Shown one piece after another: positions 11,801 to 23,112 of a DNA stretch of 64,000 nt; position 1 is the first letter of the stretch, and each line of letters starts with the position of its first letter. A program made the position numbers and the translations under genes. The stretch is from assembly GCF_001625305.1 (NCBI RefSeq), contig NW_017803876.1:1809870-1873869 (forward strand), in the 5' to 3' direction. Source of the stretch: Branchiostoma belcheri (lineage: Eukaryota; Chordata; Leptocardii; Amphioxiformes; Branchiostomatidae). Under the pieces are notes generated by a model that saw only the letters and a list, made by a program, of their open reading frames with translations, was not told the DNA's origin and did not search any database.

Positions 11801-14800
11801 TTGTATTGGCAGAGAAAAATTCCCCTTCATTTCGTAATGCAGCATTGTAGCTATAGTTGTTTTTGTGTTGACTGATGTACCACCCTACCTGTTGTAGTGA
11901 GTTCCAGGACCAGGGCCTGACCAGACCTAAGGTCCTGCTGGTGGTCCCCTTCAGAGAAGCAGCTCTCAGAACTGTGCACATCATCACCCAGCTTATGAGG
12001 AGACCAGATGGGAAGGTAAACCTTTAATCAAACCCTCCTTTCTTTCTGTATCAGTATAACTGGTATAACCAGCCTTTGGAAAAACACACCAGCTCTGCAG
12101 GCATGTGGCACAGCAGCAATTGTTTATATTACAGTAAATGACTTGTTACACCTGTTTGTGATATATTACTTCAATCATTCCTCAAATTAGAAGCTACAAT
12201 CAAACATGTCTATAGTGACCACTCAAGGGATTTTGAGAAAATGGTCACAGCAGACAGGTAGTCACTACATAGATAGGGTTGGGTCAATACAAAAATCTAT
12301 CCAAGGGACTATCAGAAGGCAGCCACTTATGCAGACACTGTCATTAATACAGGTTTGCCTGTGCAGATTGCTTTTCCAACTAAATATTGTGATTGAACTA
12401 CATTTTTTTGTTTCTTAAATGGATATGTAATGTTGTAACACCTTAATGAATGTACTCTTCTTTGTGCAGCCAGTAGAAGTGATGAACAAGAAGAGATTTC
12501 AGGATGAATATTCCGAGCTGGAACACGCTCCTCCAAAAGTCCCCCTGCCAGGTACGTATGAGCAGGACAAGGCTGTATAATTAATAAGCAGTAGAAAATA
12601 CGGGATACTTGACAAGGATGTTTAGCATAGTGTTTCAAATACATGTACATATCATGTACAGTTCAGTGTGGTCTGCGGTGTGACATCAAAAGAATACCAA
12701 AAAACCATAATGATCTGAATGATCATGAGTACAGGTCTTCAATTTTGAACTTTTCTGATAACCATTACATCACATGTCTCACTCTCCACAGAGGATTTTG
12801 AAGCCACCTTTGCAGGAAACATTGATGACCACTTCAGGATCGGCCTGTCTGTGTCCAGACGTAACATCCGGCTCTACTCGCCATTCTACCTGTCTGACAT
12901 CATCATCGCCTCTCCTCTGGGTCTCAGGACAGTCATCGGTGCAGAAGGGTAAAACTCCAGATTCTGTAGCTGTTCCCTCTCCCCACTTCACTTCTCATAG
13001 TTGTGAAGTGTTTGGATTTTTCGTTTGATAAAGCCGATGTCACACAGTCGTAAAATAGCTCTCCCTACAAGTCTGCAAGTCACCTAAAAGGACGTTTTTT
13101 GCAGCAATATAGTTGTGTCTTGACAATCACTGTGCAATTTCAGGGATAGGGCAAAATTCCAGGTTCACATTTACAGGTCACTGAAACCTGGAAATGTGCA
13201 AGGTTTTCAAGCATGTTTACATACATGTAACTCTCTGAAATTTGAGACCTTTTGGCAATCAAAAAAAAAATTGGCTAAAAAGCTGTTAACAGTGTGACAC
13301 CAGTTTTAATAGTAGTGTGTGTATAGTAGTGTATATGTGACACAGGCTTTAACAGTAGAGCTATCCATGCAGACACTGTGCTAACTTTTGTCTCCCCTCC
13401 AGGGAAAAGGACAGAGACTATGACTTCCTGTCCTCCATTGAAGTTCTAATCTTGGACCAGACTGATATCTACCTCATGCAGAACTGGGAACACATACAGG
13501 TAAGCTCAGTACCAGGTCTGAAGCTGGACATTGATAGGTGGGGCATACTAGTATTTGTGTGTCTGTAGCCTTGATGCATCAAGGTGGAATGATTTTCTTT
13601 CATGTTTCATCATGTTTCAGAGTCAATAAAAAACACACTTTGTTCTGTAACCTTGTCACAGCACCTGATGCAGCACATGCACCTGCAGCCGAAGGAGACA
13701 CATGGGACAGACTTCTCCAGAGTCAGGATGTGGTACCTGAATGGATGGTGAGCTTTCTGCTTGAATGACAAAAAACTTATCACACTGATGATTTTATGCT
13801 TATCAATATTGGTGAAGATAAGATAGATTGCGAACATTGAGGACAAAACAATTATACGCTGAAACCAAACTCTCTATGTGAGATGTGAAGTACCTGTATA
13901 CAAAATGTGATCAGTATACAGACAACACACAGAAATGTAGATACTCTACTCTCAAGATAGACCTGATATTCCTTGATCTGTTGAAATTTTTGGTAATACA
14001 AAGGAATTCAGGTCAAACGAGAGGAATAAAAGTGATGTGAAGAAGTGCACTAGAGTATGTAACAGAATGTTTATCCATATGTATATAAATGATATTGTTC
14101 ACCATGTATTTCAGGGCCAAGTACTACAGACAGACGCTGATCTTCAGCAGTATCCCCAGTCCTGAGATCAATGCCATCTTCAACAAACAATGCTACAATA
14201 TCCTTATTGAAAGTTACATCATACAAACTGGTTATCTGCCACAGATTTACAAGTCTAAATCTGTTGCTTTACAGTACACATCAATCCACCCACAGCTTTT
14301 TAGTTTTGTCATGGTGAATTGTTACTGTTATGATGCTTAGATTTGTTTTAGTTTGAATGCAAGTGTTTCCAACTTTTAAGTGGGCAAGACACTACATACA
14401 TTACAAATACACTGTATTTGGAAGAAAAAGAAAGGACATTTCACTGAACTACTTGCCTTAATTTTTAATCCAACATGTCCAACTTGTACAAGTTAGTTTG
14501 ATGTCAAGTTGTGTAACAATAAAACTTCTAATTGTACTCCTCAGAATTTTCAGCTGAATCGCTTGGTCCAGTTGGAGAACAGTTTGTTTCATGCACGAGA
14601 TAGTCTTCCACTCAGATGAACATTTGTGCTAAGTTAGTACCTTGACCGGCACACATTATGCAGGTAAGGTGCAGGTGTGCAACCCCCCCTCCCGAGGCAC
14701 CATCTGCCAGGTGGCCCTGCAGCTGCCCCAGGTGTTCAGACGGGTGGAGTGCTCCTCCTTCTCACAAGCAGCCGACGAAAGGTTCAACTTCTTCGTCTCT

Positions 14801-16385
14801 CAGGTACACCAGTCTCTTTTGTTTGATGACAGAGTTCCATTGTAGTGGACAGGTCTGCTTTCAGATGTTGACATTGAGGTACATTTGTACATATATTGTT
14901 TTAGTGTGAGATATACAAGTGTAGAGATAAGCTTAGATAGCATGATTGTATCACACTTATAAAGATCTAAATTATTGCACACATTCTAAAGAGTGCATTT
15001 GACAGGAAGTATGATTATTTTTCTTCTGAGTTGTGTTGAATCAATGCTACATGTGATAGTATTTTTGGTACATTTGCACAGTACTTGTGCATATCAATTA
15101 CATGTATACATGTAGTTGTTGTTTATTTCAATTGAGAAGATGTGTTGGTGGTGTGAAAACTAGACTCAGCATCATGGTCTACTGAGGTATCAATAGGATG
15201 AGAATCAGAATGAGTTTTTTGATTGACTGTGAATTTTCCTGCCCTCGGTAGGTCCTGCCACAGCTGAAGGATGGGAACATGCAGCGCACACTGTTCTTCA
15301 TTCCCTCCTACTTTGACTTTGTGCGGATCAGAAACTACTTCAGAAAAGAGGATATCACCTTTGCGCAAATCTGCGAGTAAGTGTTAGAGTGGATGGCTGA
15401 TCATCGAATCTTACACGTTTTAGATTGGAAATGGAAATGGTAAGCTATGGAAGTCTGAAGGAAGGAGGAAGATAAATGAATCCAACTTGAGGAAAAGATT
15501 GTACAGTATTATTTCAATTTATTATAAAATCTCAATTACTACAGGTTATGGAAGATTTGTTGCTTAAAAGGCATGTTGCCACCTAACATGTTTGTTTCTT
15601 CCATTTTGCCAGATATACGACCCAAGCCAACATTTCCCGTGCTCGGCAGTACTTCCAGCGGGGAGACAGGCCGTTCCTGCTGTTTACGGAAAGGTTCCAC
15701 TTTTTCAGAAGGCGAGTTCTAGAATTGAGTTCAATGATATACTAGCCTACATGTATATGCACATGTCATAACTGTGTTTAAGCATAAGCTCTGTATGCAT
15801 GTTTGCTTGTTTTTAAATATGTAAAATGATTCGGGCCTTCTTGCCTAAGGTAAAGAATAAATAAAACATACTAGTCCATGTGTATACCTTAATCTTTATT
15901 TCACTGTGCGAAGAAATCTCTTCTAGAAGTAGGTTTCAGAATTGTCATCTCACTTGCATACTACTCATTTTTTTTGATGAAAGCAACAGCTGGCTTGTAA
16001 CTTTGTCCTTGTCCATTGTCATTATCGATTATGCCACGAAAACATCAATTGATGACTTCCTCTTTGTTAACTCCTCTTTTTCTCCAAGTCTCTGCAGTGA
16101 TTTTAACTCCCTTTGTTTGACGATTCACCCCACAGGTACAGGATAAAGGGCATCCACAGCCTGGTGTTCTACGAGCTCCCGCTCTTCCCACACTTCTACA
16201 GCGAGCTGTGCAACATGCTGGAGCTCGGTGGTGGGGAGGGGGGCGCCGCTGACAGGACCTGCACGGTGCTGTACACCAAGTACGACGCTCAGAGGCTGGC
16301 CGCTGTGGTGGGGGCCGGCAGGTGTGGCCACATGGTCACCTCCAGCAAGAGTGTCCACATGTTTGTAACGGGGGAGCAAGGGTAA
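8805..16385 (+). CDS. UTP25: U3 snoRNP-associated UTP25 (DIEXF / digestive organ expansion factor)
   Basis: Nineteen exons: 8805-8959, 9332-9386, 9667-10150, 10500-10591, 10708-10800, 11069-11159, 11274-11326, 11448-11533, 11655-11723, 11898-12015, 12470-12551, 12792-12948, 13403-13499, 13662-13747, 14115-14230, 14664-14803, 15252-15376, 15613-15711, 16136-16385. They total 2448 nt, or 815 aa. The basic N terminus is followed by a Ser/Asp/Glu-rich acidic stretch (exon 3), then the conserved UTP25 region with [72 protein letters not shown] and [18 protein letters not shown] blocks. Family role: nucleolar SSU processome factor needed for 18S rRNA maturation. It is DEAD-box-like without a canonical Walker motif. 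The 3' edge of exon 15 (14230) is the least certain border; it was chosen because it restores frame and a conserved Gly. Intron 18 is GC-AG (donor 15712-15713). A poly(A) signal candidate is at 16673-16678. Confidence 0.94.
12046..12120. repeat. Dispersed CTGTATC/GGTATAAC repeat copy (UTP25 intron 10)
   Basis: This shares CTGTATC-AGTATAACTGGTATAACC and an ACACACCAGCT core followed by GCAGGCATGTGGC with copies near 54910-54970 and 61871-61965 and with the tandem array 55208-55460. It is a small dispersed repeat with no coding content. Confidence 0.5.
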
Positions 16386-17344
16386 ATATGGGAGGGGGGG
16401 CACACTCAATGTTAGACTTTTATATATGGGTCCAATCAGGGCTCTTGCCAGCACCCGTTTTTCTGTCAATTGCAGGAACTTTATTTGTGGCGTGTGATGG
16501 AAAGATTTTTAAACCAATCCGTCAACCTTGATGGACACAATTGACAAAAATCTTGGATAAAAATATAAGAAACATCCAAGGACAAACCTCTCCCTCCCCC
16601 AGACCCCCCCAGATTGGGAGCACTTTCTCCCCAGATCTAATCATGAACCTGGGCTGACAGAAAATAAATGAAGCTGTTTTAGATATGCTTCCTCAGCAGC
16701 TATTTGATTGCCCTTAGTTTCTACAGCTTTTTTTCATCATAAAAAGCAAAATACCTCTTTTCTTTCTACAAAATGTACCAACTAGTCTGTTATTCTTCAT
16801 GCCTGTTTATTTTATACCAATGTGTATGAACATTATTGTCTCAAATATTTCATGAAAATATTATTGCGTACATCTCTAGATCTTTTTGAAGATACATATA
16901 TTTTTTAAGAACTAATTGATTAATACAATTCGTTTGTTCCATTTTATGCCTTTTGGCATATCAGCAATTTCATGTTAGTCAATAATTAAACATTTATGGA
17001 TAAGAGAAAAGTGCATGATAAATTATTTCTATCATTCCCACCTGTATAGTTAAGTCATATTAGGAATACAGTTTTCTGATATAGCTCTGCTATAGAAGGT
17101 TCAGCTATCCAACAGTCTTTGTTAGGTAATGTAGGTGCTGCCATGTACATGTATCTACACCAAACTCTCTCTGCATACTTGTTACAGTATGTCACAACAA
17201 TTCACTTTTCCTCTCTTACCATATTATGTCTTGATGTCATTGAGATGCATGTACATGTGTAGATCCCTTAGAAGCGAGAGCTTAGCAAATTCACTTGTCT
17301 AGTGGACCTTGATCTCCATACTCATTAACACAAGGCTTGAGCCC
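16386..17344. other. Convergent 3' intergenic region, UTP25 / TSP1-EGF receptor A
   Basis: This AT-rich interval lies between two tail-to-tail genes. AATAAA at 16673-16678 could serve UTP25, and its reverse complement at 16806-16811 could serve the minus-strand receptor gene. No other feature was recognised. Confidence 0.45.
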
Positions 17345-20300
17345 CTAGTAATGACTGGGCTCATCATATTCATGGTCTTTCTCTAACTCGTGGTCTTTCC
17401 CTAACTCATATTCTTTCTCTATCTCATAGTCTTTCTCTACATCATGCTCTTCTGTCTTTAACTCTTTCTGCAGTACTACATTGCCTGTTGACGGTGCAGT
17501 AGCGTTGTCAAAGTTGTCACGGCTGTAGGCAGCGTTCCCATAAATGTTCTGGGAGCATGGGGCGGGGGTTTGTATGGTTTCTCTTCGGCCCTTCCTGAAG
17601 TAGCGGTAGCCGTAGCAGACGGCCACAGTGATGATGAGAAAGAGGACAACTCCTGCAGCAAGCCCGCCGTACAGGACCCAGGGGATGTCAGTACAGCCTT
17701 CTGTAAAGTAAAATTTGAAACAGGTATATATTTGCTCTGTTAATTCTTACTCAAACACATTCATAGATGCTTTATTGACTATATGGTGACAGGTGTCTAA
17801 ATCCCTCCTGCTATAAAATAGCAACGTGATGTAACCCAACACTAGTTACCATGGTGACAGACGTCTGGTTCATTGACCTTTTGTGTTTGGAACAGAAGAA
17901 GAGGAAACAGCAAAAACAATATGTTTTCCTTCGGTAAACATAATCATCAGGACACACTATTCCTACTTACATTGTGGAAAATATATATATACTGAGAGAT
18001 GATTAATACTTGGCTGTTGTGTAATGTTAGACAAATACTTTCTGTAGTGAAAATGTGGCTCACTAAGGCCAATCTGGGGTGCAAATATGTCCCCATTTAT
18101 ACCCACAACAAGCACAGCCATTAGATCCTGGGTCATACCTGGTGAAGATATGTTCCCTTGTCTGGGAGGCTTGAGGTCAAACCTGAAGAGGTTGAAGATG
18201 ATGTCAGCCGTGTGGTTCGCTTGGAGAGCGGTGAAGTACTTGACCTTCACTGCACTGTTGCTGTCCCGATCGTACAGGTGAACGTTTCCTCCAGCTGTGG
18301 CCATCAGGAGGATTTGGATCCTGAAACAAAAGGTTCAAAATGTGCTGCTCAACAGTGACTGATAATCACTTGCATTTCGATAGCCCACCATTACTCTGCT
18401 GACCAGATATCGGACTTTGCTGCAGACTTTAGTTTGTTGAAGAAATATTCTGGGTGCTGTCTATTCATGAAACTACATTAAGACCTTTGTTATCACAAAT
18501 ACACGTACCTCATAGACATAGACATAGTACTAGTAGAGAAGTGTTGGAATTGTGACAGTCCCAACAGGAATGATCAACTTTGTACCTGCAACCTTTCACT
18601 GCATATATATACATGCACTTTGAACGGTTATCATTTCTGTCCTTACATTAAAACAGTTGCTTATATGTCAAAGGCTCAAAGTAGTTTTGTGACTGACTGG
18701 TTGAAATGGGCTGCTACTAGATCATTGCTTCAACATGCAGTGCCAAAGCCAGGCCTGTAGCAAAGTGACGGTGAACTATCCAAACAGAAATGAGATCTAC
18801 CCTTGTCCGTTGGAGGCAGTCCATTCCACCGAGATGTCCTCCTCACAGGTGAACACGCCCTGCTCTGGTACATCTGCTGTCCCTCTGCCTATGGCTGTGC
18901 TACAGGTTGTGGTGGCAGAAGCAGTCTTAGCAGTTTCTGGAGGAAAGTTGGTAACAAACTTGTAGTAGAAGCAGATGATATAGTGTTCAGACTCCTTTAC
19001 AGGCTGCATAAATGGTAGAAATTGGCCTAAAATGAATGTAGCTGGCCAAGGGAGTTAGCCAGCCATAGACAGTCGAGCTTGCCTACATCTATACCAACTC
19101 CCCTGGCCAGCTACATTCTTTTTAGGCCGATTTCCACCATTTATTCAGCCTGCAAAGGAGTCTGGTGGAGACTACGGATAACATCTGATGGCACCAGGTT
19201 GACACAACTAGATACATGTAGATTCTCACCGTCTCGCAATGACACAGCAATGCTTCCTCCTGTGATGCCGAGAGCCATGCTTTTTACGTAGACAGGAGGG
19301 GCAGGGAGGTTGGGAGGCTGGAAGGTGGCAGTCCACCTGACTCTGATCCGCTCCACGTGCGCCATGTTGATGTGGGCTGCGTCACCATCCTCACTGGAGC
19401 GGCTGCAACTGCCTGCAATCAGACATGGAAACTGACGGATTAGACCACAAAGTTTAGCTGATGACCAAACCATTGGTGGTACAAAACTTGAAAACAGTGG
19501 AGGTCCAACAGATCAACGATGAATCAAGGAGAATCAAAGATGGTCGCTCAAATGGACAATACTAGTAAATGATCATCTTATAGTTATACTATCATGAAAG
19601 TTCAGTGTTGGTAGTTACATGTTTAAAGTTAAAACTTTTGGTCCAACACAAAAATTCTCTCACCTAGAGCTTTCAACCATACTTCAAAGAAGCCACGTGA
19701 CAAGCCTCACTGGGTCAGTCTACTGAGGAAGACCAGAGTGACTGGTCAAAAGCTCTAGGTGAGAGAATTTTTGTGTTTGGACCAAAAGTTTTAACTTTAA
19801 ACAAATGGTCATCTTAGTATTGCCTTTACCAATATAAATGTGATGGATATTACCGTGTGAAGTGGCAATCCCATTGTTTCCTGTTAGTTCATAGGAACAG
19901 TCATGAAATGTTGGAGCCTGCAGGACTACATAAAAGGAAACTCAATTTTCAGACTGGCAGAGAAAACATATTTACACATATTAGTATGTACGTTTTATGC
20001 CAAGTTTCATGATTTTTGCTTGGTGAGGCATTTAATGAATCTTATTTATCACTTATCAAATAACCATAGCTAGGTGAGAGTTTTTATAGATAACCACCTG
20101 TGCGACAGTGCGGCCCTCCAAAGCCAGGTGCGCAGGTGCAGGATTGAACACCTGAGGCACAGGTCCCTGGGTAACAGCTGTTGCTGTCCTCACGCCACGA
20201 ACAGGCCTCTGCAAAACAGAACAGGTCTTAATACATTGAAATCTGAAACCTTGTATTGAGGTCAGTTTAGATATAGTTTCTTTTTGCAACCCACCTACCC

Positions 20301-21434
20301 AGCTTCTTTTATACACTGTCCCCCAGCCGCGTACTGTTGGATTTTCAGTCTGTTTCTGAAATTTTAAATCATTTTCAACCATCCTCAAAGTGAACCATTA
20401 AGGTACAAAATGCATTTCTATAAATAAACTTTGATCAGTATGGAAAATGTTCAGAATGTCAAACAGAACAATGGCATTGGTGCCTAGCCTGCTTACCAAA
20501 CCTATTATAGCTCCTGAGTCCTACAGCCTCTCTGCAAATATTTAGGACTGGGGAGCTATAATACATAGGTTTGGTAACCAGGTTAATTGGTGCCACCAAG
20601 TGCTTACTTCTACAGCTGGTTCCCAGGTTGTGGTAGGCCTGCCCCAGGACCCCGAAGTCTCCGTCACACCGCACACACTGCTGGTTACTGCCGTGGGTAC
20701 AGCTCAGACTGGCGCAGTGGCTGATCGGAGTACAGGCTAGAACAGGACATCAGAATTAACGTTTTTCACATTCTTCATGATCAGTTAGAAGCCTCACTGG
20801 GTGCCAAAAATGTTTTGAAGCGAGTACATGTATATGAGAGCCCCGGTATACACATAGGATGTCATGGAATGGAATATATATGGGGTCGTGTGGTGTAAAG
20901 GCAGAGCATTTGGCTCAGAACCAAGAGGTCCCGGGTTCGAATCCTGCCATGTCTCCAACCTTGTGCCCTTGGGAAAAGCAATTTACATGACTTTCCTCAC
21001 TTTGCTCAGATGTTAATGAGTATGCCAGAATGATCATTATGATCCTGGGCATTAAAAGAAAAACCAATATGTCACCAGTGACATGTTAATATTGGGCCAT
21101 TCCTACCTGATTGACAGCAGGTGTTCCAGTGGTCACTTTCACACGCACAGTGAGAGGTAAGTGGAGTCCCGCCATTGTAACAGAACCGGTTACACGGCTC
21201 CGTCTGTGAGCTCGGTCCCGCGCAGCCCACCCCACCACACTGAGCGTGATGGGCGACCCCCCTGTTCCGAGTCCAGGTACCAGAGTTCCCGCAGGGTGCC
21301 GAACAGTCGCTCCAGCTGCTCCACGGGCCCCAGGCACAGTCCACCAACTGACACATCGGCCCTCTTTCTTCAGAAAACTCTGCCAGCAGCAGTAGCAGCA
21401 GAATGAGGGAACACGTTCCGGTTTTTGGGGCCAT
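17345..21434 (-). CDS. Receptor-like membrane protein A (signal peptide, TSP1, EGF-like, TM)
   Basis: Eight exons on the minus strand: 21107-21434, 20608-20736, 20098-20208, 19854-19925, 19230-19412, 18801-18936, 18139-18320, 17345-17700. They total 1497 nt, or 498 aa. A signal peptide (residues 1-20, poly-Leu) is followed by a thrombospondin type 1 repeat with WGPWSSWSDCSAPCG. A Cys-rich module (SHCASLSCTHG) and an EGF-like module (CTCAPGFGGPHC) come next. Then there is about 190 aa of unrecognised ectodomain (AAHINMAHVERIRVRWTA, VYVKSMALGI, CSTAIGRGTADVP, ILLMATAGGNVHLYDRD). One TM helix (LAAGVVLFLIITVAVCY) leads to an acidic Glu/Lys/Tyr tail with EKDYEIEKEYELGKDHEL. Internal junctions are mostly phase 1. 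Exon 7 is 33 nt longer than in paralog B and adds an FRFDLKPPRQG segment. Adhesion or receptor function is inferred from domains only; I recognise no named orthologue. Confidence 0.86.
18988..19164. repeat. Short inverted-repeat DNA element (177 bp)
   Basis: The left arm CAGACTCCTTTACAGGCTGC matches the reverse complement of the right arm, CAGACTCCTTTGCAGGCTGA, and pairing continues through AAATGGTGGAAATCGGCC. There is no coding capacity. It sits about 50 bp upstream of exon 6 in an intron of receptor A. The inner arms resemble the 34941-35165 group. Confidence 0.7.
19621..19802. repeat. Inverted-repeat (MITE-like) element, 182 bp, ~55-bp arms
   Basis: It begins GTTTAAAGTTAAAACTTTTG and ends with the reverse complement. 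Pairing continues through the GAGAGAATTTTTGTG / CACAAAAATTCTCTC block. The arms are about 95% complementary, so the insertion is probably young. No clear target duplication was seen. It lies in an intron of receptor A. Confidence 0.75.
20485..20585. repeat. TAGCCT-ended MITE with 9-bp target duplication
   Basis: The arms TAGCCTGCTTACCAAACCTA and TAACCTGGTTACCAAACCTA (reverse complement of the right end) flank an ATTATAGCTCC-type stem. The perfect 9-bp direct repeat ATTGGTGCC (20476-20484 and 20586-20594) is a target-site duplication. It is inserted 22 bp beyond the donor side of receptor A exon 2. Confidence 0.85.
20882..21065 (+). repeat. tRNA-derived SINE (degenerate tRNA-like head)
   Basis: The head has an A-box-like TGGTGTAAAGGCAGAGCA, a B box GGTTCGAATCC and a hairpin TTGG-CTCAGAA-CCAA that would give a CAG anticodon. 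The acceptor stem does not pair and the T-stem has a mismatch, so this is not a working tRNA gene. The body contains TGTGCCCTTGGGAAAAGCA, reminiscent of conserved metazoan SINE cores (family resemblance from memory). It lies in intron 1 of receptor A. Confidence 0.65.
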
Positions 21435-23027
21435 TTTGAGGTGAACTCATCCCTCGACACAAATCGTAAAGAACAAAAAGGAATAAAAAGGAATCATCAT
21501 TTACTTCCTGTCTCTTCACATCATGCTTAAAACAAGATGTCTGCGTTTGTACTAGTTTTCCAAGTACTTAATACATAATTTTGTTACATTTATAGTAGGT
21601 GGGTGGCTGATAAATTTTGAAAATGTTGCCACATATTTTTTATAACTTATGCATGTACTTGCCAATTCATTGTTTGGATTAGGTGGCGAAGGTATGGAGA
21701 GGTGCGCACAAAAATACAGAGTAGGAAAAATAGTCTCTAAAAAGATTTACCAGTAATTACACATTACACATCCGTCTATGGATGAACTGGCTCTAATATC
21801 ACACCTCACTCCATCATAGCAGGAAACTAGAGTTAAAACAGGAACTGCTGGGATTTCAGAAATCAAAGCTGACATAATAGAGACTTCATTATTTAACAAG
21901 TATCAAGTATTTCTGTTGTAACGGTTATGGCTTTGTGATTATGGTAAATTGAAATATTAGACGGTGTTAGGTAGTACATTGTAGTAGCAAAAATTGCTGG
22001 TACAATGTATGACAAATTTTTGTGCCGGCATGGAAAGGGTTTCGCGCCGATGCATCGACTACTAGTATGTACCTGTCGGCCACCGTAACGTGAGCTGTAG
22101 GGTCAACAGTAATATAACGTCCTTGCTACAATCAAATGCAGTATGATCCATGATCGGTGGCAAGACTGGGGATTTCGTACTTACCATAGACTGAGTGTTT
22201 CCAGATCCCTTCCTTGATGATGATTGAAATGATGTTTTAGTACGGTACGTCGCGACCCGGGACTGGCTAGCGCTAGTTCTGCTCCATCATTCCTATCACT
22301 TTGATGTGTCAGGCCGGTGTACCGGCGGTATGCTTACACAGATGTATCATGTACCTCCGCATATCAACATCAAAAGCGTTTCTTGTAGGAGAATTTAATA
22401 TGCTTCAGCTAAACTTATTTTGGAGAAAATGCTGTCTATGGGGCGCGCTTAAACCAGCGATCGACATCCTGTCACGGCCAACGAGTGGCAGGCAAAACGC
22501 GGATGGCGGTTGGCTGATTTGCCTACCAAATAATTTACATAGCTATAGTACGTCTTCCGATAATTTGCACGTATGTGATGTAAATAATAACATCCATCGC
22601 TCGTATTTCCACCAGCTGACAGGTGCCATCTTGAATTCTACCGCGACAAGCAATGTTTCATGGGAAATTCGGCATCTCCCACGCCTATTTTCGCGAGAAT
22701 ATCCATGGTGCTCTATTATTACCATGGAATATCGTATTGACGTGACACTGACAACAGGTGGCGGAAAGTAGGGAGAAATGTATACATTATAGAACTTCCA
22801 TCCTTTAGCTCAATGACACATCTAGCTTTTGAAATAATTCACAGAAAAATGACAACATTGCCGTTTAATATGAGTAGTGTTTGGGAATGTCAGGTGATTG
22901 ATAAGATAGAGGACTGCAATATAATTGATTCAGTAAAAAAATTCTGGTGATTCCATCGGCTGTGTTTGAGTAAAGTTTAATTGTTCTACAAGGAACTAAC
23001 TTGTACAAACGCTCTCCTTTTATTTGA

Positions 23028-23112
<85 letters not shown>

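Noticed and set aside
13786-13862. C/D-box snoRNA in a UTP25 intron (TGATGAT ... CTGA)
   Set aside because: The base before TGATGA is C rather than a purine and the flanks cannot form a terminal stem.
20882-20955. Functional tRNA-Leu gene
   Set aside because: The acceptor stem does not pair, the T-stem is mismatched and the class II variable arm is absent. It is better explained as a SINE head.
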